A stretch of DNA of 14,805 bases, from NCBI GenBank assembly GCA_034178815.1, contig JAXFQS010000035.1, forward strand, positions 1-14,805, written 5' to 3'. The translations under genes were made by a program, and so were the position numbers. The notes under the pieces are model-generated. The model ran no database searches. It was given only the letters and a program-made list of their open reading frames with translations, and was not told where the DNA came from. The stretch is from JAXFQS01 sp034178815. GTDB lineage: Bacteria > Verrucomicrobiota > Kiritimatiellia > RFP12 > DVOR01. Shown one piece after another: positions 1-6,085 of the stretch; position 1 is the stretch's first letter; the number at the start of each line of letters is the position of its first letter.

Positions 1-239
1 AAAACCTCCCCGTTTCCCCCCCGCTCACCCCCGCCCCCGACTACCCCGAAGAGCCCCTCGACGAACACATCCGCCGCTACATCCACTACATTTACGACCG
101 CCACGGTTGCAACGCCTCCGAAACCGCCCTCATCCTCGAAAAGAGCCGAGGCACCGTCTACAAATACCTCAAATCCCCCTCCCAAGAGCCCCCCGCCGTT
201 CCATCAAGCCCGACCCACCCGCGCCGCCCTCCCGCCTAA
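1..239 (+). CDS. C-terminal part of a Fis-type helix-turn-helix regulator (5' end outside window)
   Basis: The reading frame is open from base 3 to a TAA at 237-239 and gives 78 residues; the start lies to the left of the window. After a proline-rich linker comes a segment beginning LDEHIRRYIHYIY, followed by a recognition-helix-like stretch (ASETALILEKSRGTVYKYLK). The spacing of the first helix, the Ala/Leu turn and the final Y-K-Y-L-K resembles the Fis-type DNA-binding domain that ends NtrC-like sigma-54 activators. That domain usually reads roughly 'AA..LGISR.TLYRKL'. The AAA+ domain that would prove this is not visible, so a stand-alone Fis-like protein or another HTH regulator remains possible. 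The last 20 residues are a Pro/Ser-rich tail. Third codon positions are almost all C, as in the CsgG-family gene downstream. The next gene is in the same direction but has its own promoter. Confidence 0.6.
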   Translation, partial: NLPVSPPLTPAPDYPEEPLDEHIRRYIHYIYDRHGCNASETALILEKSRGTVYKYLKSPSQEPPAVPSSPTHPRRPPA

Positions 240-253
240 AAATCTGCCGTCCT

Positions 254-280
254 CGGCAATTTCATCTTGCCGTTTGATTT
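254..280 (+). terminator. Possible weak terminator or operator: inverted repeat CGGCAA-N7-TTGCCG
   Basis: A perfect 6-bp inverted repeat (CGGCAA at 254-259, TTGCCG at 267-272) is followed by TTTGATTT. It lies 15 bases after the stop of the upstream regulator. As RNA it could be a weak intrinsic terminator for that gene. As DNA its right arm is the -35 box of the next promoter, so it could also be an operator. A further TGCCG at 245-249 can pair with CGGCA at 254-258, giving a competing small hairpin. Confidence 0.35.
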
Positions 281-295
281 AGACGCAGGTATAAT
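267..295 (+). promoter_or_regulatory. Sigma-70-type promoter of the beta-helix/CsgG pair
   Basis: The -35 box is TTGCCG (267-272) and the -10 box is TATAAT (290-295), a perfect consensus, separated by 17 bp. Transcription should start near base 302, giving a leader of about 55 nt before the ATG at 356. The surroundings are locally AT-rich within GC-rich DNA. The -35 box is one arm of the inverted repeat 254-272, which suggests a regulator could compete there. That regulation is inference. Confidence 0.75.
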
Positions 296-355
296 TGAAC
301 CCGTTAAGTTCCGCATAGAGAGTCCCTCAACCTCATCCTCAAGGAAGAAAACCCT

Positions 356-1708
356 ATGAAACGCCTCTTTGCCGCGGTTCTCGCCGCATCCCTCTCGGTC
401 GGCCTCCACGCCGCCGACCTCTATGTCTCTCTCGCCACCGGTTCGAATAAAAACGCAGGCACCAAAGAGGCCCCCCTCAAGAACCTTTGGAAGGCCCTCG
501 AAAAAGCGGCGCACGGCGACACAATCCATCTGGCCGAAGGTGTCTATCCCGGCAAGATGAAGCAGAACTGGTTCAAGATTGACAAGGCCGTTTCGATTCT
601 CGGCGGCTACGCGAAGGATTTCTCCGAACGCAAGCCGCTAGAACACCGTACGCTGTTTCAGGCCCAGAACGCCAACAACAGCAAGAAGGGCTCGGGACTC
701 GGGGTGTTCCACATTGAGTTCGATCCCGCGCAAAAGGCCCCGGACAATGTCGATATGAAGTTCGACGGCCTTATTTTCGATGAAGGCTTCGCCAACTCTT
801 ACCACGCGACCAAGGGCAAGCCCGCCGATCTCGACACCGGTATGTGGTTGCAGGCCCCGGCGAGGAATCCGGCGGACGCATGCGTCAGCCCCGACCGCTA
901 CCTCGTTTACTCCGCTTCGCAGAACCGTGCCACGGGCAAGATGTCGTTCAGGAACTGCGCGTTCGTGAACTCCGGCAACATCGCCTTGAACATCAACTGG
1001 TATCAGGGCGAGATTGATGTCGAGAACTGCGTCTTCTGCAACAACCGCATGATTGGCGCGAATGTCACCTGTACGAAGCGGATTCCGCAGGACGGCCCCA
1101 ACAAGCCGCGCAAGGGATGGACTCCGGAGGTCAAGTGGACATTCAAGAACAATACCGTCCTTTTCACCTGGAGCCGTCTGAACGATCTCGGGGATATGGG
1201 CTATGGCCTGCGCAACAACACCGGCGTCAATGCCACCATCGCCGACAATATAATCGGACTCAATGTGTTGACTGGCTACGATAACACGAAAGGATCGGGC
1301 GCGATGAAGAAGCAGTCGATTGACGGCAACATCTTCTTCCTCAACCGCGAGTCCGACATCCAAATGACCATCTCCCCGTCCATCGCCAAAGTCCGCGTCG
1401 ACGGTTTCGAAGACCTCGAAGGCACCGATGGTATCGAATCCATTGAGGGCAATGAGGATCTCAAGGATCCCGCCGCATTCAAGGGGCGTCTCAACGCGGC
1501 GTATCTGAACAACTTCCTGTCGATGAAGTACTCTGAGTCCACGAAACTCGACGAGGGCAAGTGCAATGGTCTCAGGAGCGTTCTCGGCCTTCCCCTCCAG
1601 GGGACGATCAAGACGAAGTGCGATATGTTCGCCAACCGCTATCCGCTCGAGGACGCGCTCAAACTCTTCGGAGCCCTCTCTGGCAAGGGTGCCCAAGCCA
1701 TCAAGTAG
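356..1708 (+). CDS. Secreted right-handed beta-helix protein (DUF1565-like N-terminus)
   Basis: The protein has 450 residues. The start is ATG at 356, about 9 nt after AAGGAAG. Residues 1-19 form a Sec signal peptide (MKR, a hydrophobic Ala/Leu core, then LHA before AD), so it is exported. The mature N-terminus (LYVSLATGSN, then NAGTKEAPLKNLWKALEKA, then GDTIHLAEGVYPG) matches the pattern 'YVS..GS...GT...P..t...A...A..GDTI.l..G.Y' known from DUF1565 and related beta-helix proteins. Residues about 196-320 show repeating rungs such as FRNCAFVNSG, IDVENCVFCNN, FKNNTVLFT and IADNIIGLN, typical of a right-handed parallel beta-helix. No catalytic residues of a known polysaccharide lyase or hydrolase are recognisable, so substrate and activity are unknown; it may be a surface or periplasmic carbohydrate-binding or structural protein. 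It is followed after 37 nt by the CsgG-family gene with no terminator between, so the two are probably co-transcribed. Confidence 0.75.
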   Translation: MKRLFAAVLAASLSVGLHAADLYVSLATGSNKNAGTKEAPLKNLWKALEKAAHGDTIHLAEGVYPGKMKQNWFKIDKAVSILGGYAKDFSERKPLEHRTLFQAQNANNSKKGSGLGVFHIEFDPAQKAPDNVDMKFDGLIFDEGFANSYHATKGKPADLDTGMWLQAPARNPADACVSPDRYLVYSASQNRATGKMSFRNCAFVNSGNIALNINWYQGEIDVENCVFCNNRMIGANVTCTKRIPQDGPNKPRKGWTPEVKWTFKNNTVLFTWSRLNDLGDMGYGLRNNTGVNATIADNIIGLNVLTGYDNTKGSGAMKKQSIDGNIFFLNRESDIQMTISPSIAKVRVDGFEDLEGTDGIESIEGNEDLKDPAAFKGRLNAAYLNNFLSMKYSESTKLDEGKCNGLRSVLGLPLQGTIKTKCDMFANRYPLEDALKLFGALSGKGAQAIK

Positions 1709-1745
1709 CCCGAAACCCGTCAACCCACATCTCGATTCCTATCCA

Positions 1746-2642
1746 ATGAAACCATTCTTCTCACTTCTGGCCATCTTCACCACTGCCACCCTTCTGGCCG
1801 CCGGCAGCAACCTGCGCTACTCTGTGCAAGTCACCAAGTTCGAGAACAAAGCCAACTGGCGCGGCCAGTGGGAACTCGGCGACGCCTGGGGCACCATCTT
1901 CACCGACCAACTCGTCCAGTGCGGCCGCTTCATCGTCTTGGGCGAAGCCGATATGCGTGGCGCCGCCCTGCAGGAGCAAGACCTCGCCGCTTCCGGTCGC
2001 ACCGCCGGCGGCAAAAAAGCCCCCAAAATCGGCCGTATGACCCCCGCCCAACTCCTCGTCAAAGGCGCCATCACCCATGTCCAGGAGACCAAAGGCAGTT
2101 CCACTGGAATCGGCTTCAGGGGCATCTCCCTCGGTGCCAGCGGCGGTTCTGCTGAAATCAACATCACCATCTACCTCGTCGACTCCGCCACCGGTCAGGT
2201 CAAAGCCTCCAAGACCGTCATCGGCAACAGCGGCAAGCGCGGCCTCAAACTCGGCTACCACGGCTCCAAACTCGGCGGCCTCAGAGGCGATCTTGGCGGC
2301 TTCGAGAAGGACAACATGGGCAAAGCCGCCATGGACGCCTGCAACCAAGCCATCGAATTCCTCATCGCGCAACTCGAATCCATCCCGTGGGAAGGCTCCG
2401 TCGCACTGGCCAAACCCGATAAACTCATCATCAACCGCGGCACTCGCGACGGCGTCACCGTCGGTATGAGTTTCGACATCGGCAAAGTCGAAGAGGTCGT
2501 CGACGACGATACCGGCGAAGTCCTCGACACCTCCATGACCAAACTCGGCACCGTCAAAGTCACCGAAGTCAAAGAAAAAGTCGCCTACACCACCCCCCTC
2601 CAAGGCGCCGCCAAAGGCATGGGCGTCCACATCGCCCAATAA
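1746..2642 (+). CDS. CsgG/HfaB-family envelope protein without lipobox
   Basis: The protein has 298 residues. The frame is open further upstream to 1566, but the ATG at 1746 starts a clear signal peptide (MKPFFSLLAIF... LLAAG, cleavage near residue 19), so that start is preferred. No obvious Shine-Dalgarno precedes it. The segment from VTKFENKANW through GDAWGTIFTDQL, GRFIVLGEADM, LQEQDLAASGRT and AQLLVKGAITHVQE follows the order of the CsgG family. The family member in curli systems is an outer-membrane secretion channel. Residues about 120-190 (Gly/Ser-rich, with INITIYLVDSATGQV) may contribute the membrane strands. A separate C-terminal part (about 218-298), with a KLIINRGTRDGVTVGMSFDI stretch, resembles the C-terminal domain of FlgT-like proteins. 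E. coli CsgG is a lipoprotein; here no Cys follows the signal peptide. No curli subunit gene is nearby, so a curli role is not supported. Confidence 0.75.
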   Translation: MKPFFSLLAIFTTATLLAAGSNLRYSVQVTKFENKANWRGQWELGDAWGTIFTDQLVQCGRFIVLGEADMRGAALQEQDLAASGRTAGGKKAPKIGRMTPAQLLVKGAITHVQETKGSSTGIGFRGISLGASGGSAEINITIYLVDSATGQVKASKTVIGNSGKRGLKLGYHGSKLGGLRGDLGGFEKDNMGKAAMDACNQAIEFLIAQLESIPWEGSVALAKPDKLIINRGTRDGVTVGMSFDIGKVEEVVDDDTGEVLDTSMTKLGTVKVTEVKEKVAYTTPLQGAAKGMGVHIAQ

Positions 2643-2669
2643 CACTTCCCCCCACAACCATCTCTACCT

Positions 2670-2711
2670 GCCGTCGAACCGGAACCATCCGGCCCGACGG
2701 CTTCTTTTTTT
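2670..2711 (+). terminator. Intrinsic terminator after the CsgG-family gene
   Basis: GCCGTCG (2670-2676) pairs with CGACGGC (2695-2701). An inner stem CCGG (2679-2682)/CCGG (2689-2692) closes a 6-nt loop. The stem is followed directly by TTCTTTTTTT (2702-2711). It lies 27 bases after the stop codon. This is a textbook Rho-independent terminator and separates the envelope pair from the tRNA-tuf unit. Confidence 0.88.
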
Positions 2712-3036
2712 CCTCTCCACACCACCCCGCCTGCCGCCCTATACCTTATATATAGGCGCACGGAAAGGCACCATCGCCCCTCCGCCCAATCTACGCCCAC
2801 CCCCACGCCCGATCCACCCCCCGTCCGCCATCCTAGATACCCTCGCTGAAGAAAACTCCCGGCCAAGCGAAAAACCGCTTGACCTGTCCCCTTCGTTTTG
2901 ATATTATGACCCGGTTTTCCCGCCTTACAGGAGGTGTGGAAGACGGAGCAGTCCCAAGCGAGGTTGCGCAGAGGTTCGAAAATGAATCCCCGTCGCCCCT
3001 CCGCCACGCCGTCAGGCGCGGTCCGGATTCCATCAA
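2712..3036. other. Non-coding upstream region of tRNA-Thr/tuf
   Basis: I see no gene in this 325-base stretch. The first part is C-rich. An AT-rich island holds an inverted repeat CCTATA (2738-2743)/TATAGG (2751-2756) with a 7-nt spacer. The recognisable promoter is at 2879-2907. After the predicted start near 2914 comes a leader of about 120 nt with a foldable segment: GAATCC (2984-2989) pairs with GGATTC (3025-3030), enclosing CGCC (3007-3010)/GGCG (3015-3018). A purine-rich GGAGG at 2931-2935 has no start codon at a useful distance. Confidence 0.6.
2879..2907 (+). promoter_or_regulatory. Strong promoter for tRNA-Thr and tuf (extended -10)
   Basis: The -35 box TTGACC (2879-2884) and -10 box TATTAT (2902-2907) are 17 bp apart. 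TG at 2899-2900, one base upstream of the -10 box, gives an extended -10 element. The next bases, GACCCGG, form a GC-rich discriminator, a feature known from growth-rate and stringently controlled stable RNA promoters. The predicted start is near 2914. It probably serves the tRNA, tuf and perhaps the genes beyond. Stringent control is inference. Confidence 0.82.
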
Positions 3037-3112
<76 letters not shown>

Positions 3113-3171
3113 TTTTTTTCCGGACAGGGGCGTTTCAACCAGACGGAACAGACCACAGGAGTTATTCAACC

Positions 3172-4377
3172 ATGGCTAAAGAACAGTTCGAGCGCGGCGA
3201 CAAGGTCCATGTCAATGTCGGCACCATCGGCCACGTCGACCACGGCAAGACCACCCTCACCGCCGCTATCACCCACGTCCAGGCCCTCAAAGGCCTCTCC
3301 GCCGAAATCAAGTACGACGAAGTCGCCAAGGCTTCCGAGTCCGCTGGTCGCCGCGATGCCAAGAAGATCGTGACCATCGCCACCGCCCATGTCGAGTACT
3401 GCACCCCTAATCGCCACTACGCGCACGTCGACTGCCCCGGCCACGCTGACTATGTCAAGAATATGATTACCGGCGCCGCCCAGATGGACGCCGCAATCCT
3501 CGTCGTCGCCGCCGATACCGGTGTCATGCCCCAGACCCGTGAGCATGTCCTGCTCGCCCGCCAGGTCGGCGTCCCGAAAATCATCGTCTTCCTCAACAAA
3601 GTCGACCTCGTCGACGATGCCGAACTCCTCGACCTCGTCGAGATGGAAGTCACCGAACTCCTCGAGAAGTACGGCTACGAAGGCTCCCCCATCGTCCGCG
3701 GCTGCGCCTATCCCGCAACCCAGGCCCAGAGCGCCGACGACGAAGCCTGCAAGTGCATCGATGAGTTGATGAACACCCTCGACAGCTACATCCCCGACCC
3801 CGTCCGCCTCGTCGACCAGGCCTTCCTGATGCCGATCGAAGATGTCTTCTCCATCGAAGGCCGCGGCACTGTCGTGACCGGCCGCGTCGAGCGCGGTACC
3901 GTCAAAGTCGGCGACGAATGCGAAATCATCGGCATCCGCCCCACCGCCAAGACCACCGTCACCGGCGTCGAAATGTTCCGCAAACTCCTCGACCAGGGCC
4001 AGGCCGGCGACAACATCGGCTGCCTGCTGCGCGGCACCAAGAAGGAAGAGGTCGAGCGCGGCCAAGTCCTCGCCAAGCCCGGTTCCATCACCCCGCACAC
4101 CGAATTCACCGGCAATGTCTATGTTCTGACCAAGGACGAGGGCGGCCGTAGCACCTTCTTCCGCTCCGGCTACCGTCCCCAGTTCTACATCCGCACGACC
4201 GATGTCACCGGCGACATCACCCTCCCCGAAGGCACCCAGATGGTCATGCCCGGTGATACCGTCAACATCACCGTCAAGCTCATCTCGCCCTGCGCCCTCG
4301 AAGAGAAGATGCGCTTCGCCATCCGCGAAGGCGGTCGCACCGTCGGCGCCGGCACGGTCGAGAAGATCATCAAGTAA
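3172..4377 (+). CDS. tuf: Elongation factor Tu with divergent switch I
   Basis: The protein has 401 residues and starts at ATG 3172, 10 nt after AGGAG (3157-3161). EF-Tu is the GTPase that delivers aminoacyl-tRNA to the ribosome. Visible motifs are the P-loop GHVDHGKT (residues 20-27), DCPGH with the catalytic His at residue 91, and NKVD for guanine recognition. Domains 2 and 3 follow with VFSIEGRGTVVTGRVERG, GYRPQFYIRTTDVTG, MVMPGDTVN and REGGRTVGAGTV. All three domains are intact. The nearly universal switch I 'APEEKARGITIN' is replaced by a longer basic segment (residues 52-71, ending KKIVTIAT), five residues longer than in E. coli. The Mg-coordinating Thr appears kept as T68. The G5 region reads RGCAYPA rather than RGSALKA, and DGPMPQT reads TGVMPQT. 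This looks like a lineage variant, not a decayed gene. Confidence 0.97.
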   Translation: MAKEQFERGDKVHVNVGTIGHVDHGKTTLTAAITHVQALKGLSAEIKYDEVAKASESAGRRDAKKIVTIATAHVEYCTPNRHYAHVDCPGHADYVKNMITGAAQMDAAILVVAADTGVMPQTREHVLLARQVGVPKIIVFLNKVDLVDDAELLDLVEMEVTELLEKYGYEGSPIVRGCAYPATQAQSADDEACKCIDELMNTLDSYIPDPVRLVDQAFLMPIEDVFSIEGRGTVVTGRVERGTVKVGDECEIIGIRPTAKTTVTGVEMFRKLLDQGQAGDNIGCLLRGTKKEEVERGQVLAKPGSITPHTEFTGNVYVLTKDEGGRSTFFRSGYRPQFYIRTTDVTGDITLPEGTQMVMPGDTVNITVKLISPCALEEKMRFAIREGGRTVGAGTVEKIIK

Positions 4378-4396
4378 AACCCGCTTCCTGTGGACT

Positions 4397-4434
4397 GCGC
4401 GGAATCGGGTCTGAGCCTGGTCCCGGTTCCGCGC
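4397..4434 (+). terminator. Strong hairpin after tuf (terminator/attenuator or processing site)
   Basis: The 13-nt left arm (4397-4409, GCGCGGAATCGGG) pairs with 4422-4434 (CCCGGTTCCGCGC) with one G-U pair; the loop is 12 nt. The tract that follows, CGTTTCGG, is too poor in T for a convincing terminator. Partial termination between tuf and rpmG, or mRNA end protection, is more likely. Its arms share 10 nt with the hairpin after rplL. Confidence 0.55.
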
Positions 4435-4473
4435 CGTTTCGGAAGCACGAGCCATCTCTAACAGAGTACCACT

Positions 4474-4626
4474 ATGCGCGACCTCGCCATCATGGCCTGC
4501 ACCGAGTGCGGCCGGCTCAACTATACCACCACCCGCAACAAGCGCACCACCACCAACCGCCTCGAAATGCAGAAGTTCTGCCCCAACGAGCGCAAACGCA
4601 CCCTCCACCGCGAGAAGAAAGCCTAA
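4474..4626 (+). CDS. rpmG: 50S ribosomal protein L33 (bL33), three of four zinc cysteines
   Basis: This is a 50-residue protein, the usual L33 size. It contains ACTECGRLNYTTTRNKRTT, the family signature, then RLEMQKFCP and TLHREKK at the C-terminus. L33 sits near the E site of the large subunit. Zinc-binding versions have two CxxC pairs. Here C9 and C12 form the first pair, but the second is C36-P-N-E39, so one cysteine is lost. The start ATG at 4474 has only a weak purine tract (CAGAG) upstream; an internal ATG at 4492 would remove six residues and give MACTEC. It lies 96 nt after tuf and 49 nt before tRNA-Trp, the common position in many bacteria. Confidence 0.93.
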   Translation: MRDLAIMACTECGRLNYTTTRNKRTTTNRLEMQKFCPNERKRTLHREKKA

Positions 4627-4638
4627 AGCCGCGCCGGT

Positions 4639-4658
4639 GTGCGGAACCTTTTCCGCGC
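4639..4658 (+). terminator. Small hairpin between rpmG and tRNA-Trp
   Basis: GCGGAA (4641-4646) and TTCCGC (4651-4656) enclose a CCTT loop. Two more pairs (G4639-C4658 and T4640-G4657) extend the stem. Twelve bases later comes CCCCTTTT. The distance makes an intrinsic terminator doubtful. It may help cut the tRNA out of the transcript. The core GCGGAA/TTCCGC is also in the larger hairpins after tuf and rplL. Confidence 0.4.
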
Positions 4659-4675
4659 GCCACTGCCCCTTTTCT

Positions 4676-4751
4676 AGGTGAGTAGCTCAATTGGTAGAGC
4701 AGCGGTCTCCAAAACCGCAGGTTGCTGGTTCGATGCCGGCCTCACCTGCCA
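4676..4751 (+). tRNA. tRNA-Trp(CCA)
   Basis: This is a 76-nt cloverleaf. Acceptor arms are AGGTGAG (4676-4682) and CTCACCT (4741-4747), then G and an encoded CCA. The D arm is GCTC/GAGC. The anticodon stem GCGGT/ACCGC has loop CTCCAAA with anticodon CCA at 4709-4711. The T stem GCTGG/CCGGC has loop TTCGATG. It lies 27 nt before secE. tRNA-Trp upstream of secE-nusG is a widespread arrangement. Confidence 0.97.
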
Positions 4752-4778
4752 TCTCCGGACGCAAGCCATCCTGACGAT

Positions 4779-4982
4779 ATGAAAGAGATTCTCAAGAAAG
4801 TCCAAGCCTTTTTCGGTGAAGTCGTCGCCGAAGGCCACAAGATCACCTGGCCCACCCGCCAGGAACTCTGGGGATCCACCTGGGTCGTTCTTGCCTTCAT
4901 CGTCATCTTGGCCGTTGTCATCCTGGTTTGCGACAAAGCCATCCAGGGCGCGTTGCACTTCATCTACTCTCTGGCTTCCTGA
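4779..4982 (+). CDS. secE: Preprotein translocase subunit SecE
   Basis: This 67-residue protein is of the short single-span SecE type. SecE clamps the SecY channel in the inner membrane and is essential for Sec export. The N-terminal amphipathic part (KKVQAFFGEVVAEGHKITWP) carries the family motif 'E...V.WP.R.E', here GHKITWPTRQEL (about residues 21-32). One transmembrane helix follows at about residues 37-56. The ATG at 4779 is chosen because the frame further upstream overlaps tRNA-Trp. No clear Shine-Dalgarno precedes it. It ends 11 nt before nusG, whose Shine-Dalgarno overlaps its stop codon, so the two are probably translated together. Confidence 0.94.
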   Translation: MKEILKKVQAFFGEVVAEGHKITWPTRQELWGSTWVVLAFIVILAVVILVCDKAIQGALHFIYSLAS

Positions 4983-4993
4983 GGAATCGGCCG

Positions 4994-5575
4994 ATGCAAC
5001 TGGTCAAACAATGGTTTGTCCTCCATGTGCTCACCAGCCACGAACTGAAGGTCAAACGCTACATCGAAGCCCAGCGCCGCGCCCTCTGCCTTGACGATTA
5101 TATCGGCGAGGTGGTCATTCCCACAGAGCGCGTCTCGGAGGTCCGCAACGGGAAGAAGGTCAACACGACCCGCAAGTTCTTCCCCGGCTATGTCTTCGCG
5201 AACCTCGCCCTCTATCCGGAGGGGGACATTCGCAAACCCGTCGTCGCCGAAACCTGGAAGTTCCTCCAGGAAGTCCCCGGTTGCCTTGGATTCGTCGGTC
5301 ACACCGACCACCCTTTGCCGATGCTCCAGAAGGAGGTCGACGCCCTCTTCAATCAGGACGCCGCCGGCAAGGAGAAAGTCCGCCCGAAGGTCAGCTTCAG
5401 CATCGGCGAGATGGTTCGAATCAATGATGGTCCCTTCGTTGGGCTCAACGGGGAGATTGTCGAAGTCGATCCCGACCGTGGTCGCATCACTGCCGAAGTT
5501 GTCATCTTCGGCCGTCCGACCCGGACTGAGTTGGAATATTACCAGGCCGAGCGTCTGACCGACGCGGCCAAGTAG
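4994..5575 (+). CDS. nusG: Transcription termination/antitermination factor NusG
   Basis: The protein has 193 residues; E. coli NusG has 181. The ATG at 4994 follows GAGGA at the secE stop; an upstream in-frame start would overlap secE. NusG binds RNA polymerase across the clamp, suppresses pausing, and links it to Rho or ribosomes. The N-terminal NGN domain begins KQWFVLHVLTSHELKVKRYIE (about residues 5-25) and contains the hallmark KFFPGYVFA (residues 61-69). A C-terminal KOW domain spans about residues 136-187 (FSIGEMVRINDGPF, LNGEIVEVD, IFGRPTRTELEY). The linker of about 20 residues between domains is charged. It is followed by 76 nt before rplK. Confidence 0.97.
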   Translation: MQLVKQWFVLHVLTSHELKVKRYIEAQRRALCLDDYIGEVVIPTERVSEVRNGKKVNTTRKFFPGYVFANLALYPEGDIRKPVVAETWKFLQEVPGCLGFVGHTDHPLPMLQKEVDALFNQDAAGKEKVRPKVSFSIGEMVRINDGPFVGLNGEIVEVDPDRGRITAEVVIFGRPTRTELEYYQAERLTDAAK

Positions 5576-5591
5576 TTTCGGCTTTTTCATC

Positions 5592-5631
5592 GGCGGCCCG
5601 CTTGCACCGGCAGGGATCCGGGAGAGCCGCC
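5592..5631 (+). promoter_or_regulatory. Leader hairpin before rplK, candidate L1 autoregulatory site
   Basis: GGCGGC (5592-5597) pairs with GCCGCC (5626-5631), with an inner CCGG (5607-5610)/CCGG (5618-5621) around a 7-nt loop. The structure ends 21 bases before the rplK start, just before its AAGGAG. In many bacteria L1 represses rplKA by binding an mRNA mimic of its 23S site in this leader. The fold is seen; L1 binding is inference and I did not recognise the full L1 motif. Confidence 0.35.
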
Positions 5632-5651
5632 CATTGACAAGGAGACCAGAA

Positions 5652-6077
5652 ATGGCCAAGAAAGTAACGGGTGTCGTGAAACTTCAGATACCCGCCGGTG
5701 CGGCGAATCCCGCCCCGCCCGTTGGTCCTGCGCTTGGTTCGCAGGGCGTGAATATTATGGCGTTCTGCAAAGAGTTCAACGCCAAGACTCAGGACAAGGC
5801 CGGGCTTGTGATTCCGGTTGTGATTACGGTCTATCAGGATCGCAGTTTCACCTTTATCCTCAAGTCCCCGCCCGCTTCGGTGTTGCTCAAGAAGTATGCC
5901 GGCGTCGACAAGGGCGCGGCGGCTCCCAACAAGGGGGCGGTCGGCAAGGTGACTCGCGCGCAGCTCAAGGAGATCGTCGAGATCAAGAAGGCCGATCTTA
6001 ATGCCCGCAGCGAAGAGGCCGCCATGCGCATGATCGAAGGTACCGCCCGCAATATGGGCATTGAAATCGTCGGTTGA
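5652..6077 (+). CDS. rplK: 50S ribosomal protein L11 (uL11)
   Basis: The protein has 141 residues, the usual length. The ATG at 5652 follows a strong AAGGAG (5639-5644). L11 binds 23S rRNA at the stalk base in the GTPase-associated centre and also takes part in RelA activation. The N-terminal domain shows KLQIPAGAANPAPPVGPALGSQGVNIMAFCKEFN (about residues 10-43), including the proline-rich segment contacted by thiostrepton. The C-terminal RNA-binding domain contains GAVGKVTRAQLKEIVEIK and ends GTARNMGIEIVG. rplA starts 8 nt after its stop, so translation is probably coupled. Confidence 0.98.
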   Translation: MAKKVTGVVKLQIPAGAANPAPPVGPALGSQGVNIMAFCKEFNAKTQDKAGLVIPVVITVYQDRSFTFILKSPPASVLLKKYAGVDKGAAAPNKGAVGKVTRAQLKEIVEIKKADLNARSEEAAMRMIEGTARNMGIEIVG

Positions 6078-6085
6078 GGAGAGCC

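Noticed and set aside
638..1723. Minus-strand open frame opposite the beta-helix gene
   Set aside because: It lacks signal, motif and ribosome-binding site, while the plus strand has a signal peptide, beta-helix rungs and a promoter.
1566..1745. Longer N-terminus for the CsgG-family protein
   Set aside because: It would overlap the beta-helix gene by over 140 bases and bury the signal peptide that begins at 1746.
3166..4608. Minus-strand open frame across tuf and rpmG
   Set aside because: It is antisense to two certain genes and its composition is that of a codon-bias shadow.
5634..5662. TTGACA at 5634-5639 as a promoter before rplK
   Set aside because: No -10 box lies 15-19 bp downstream, and that region is rplK coding sequence.
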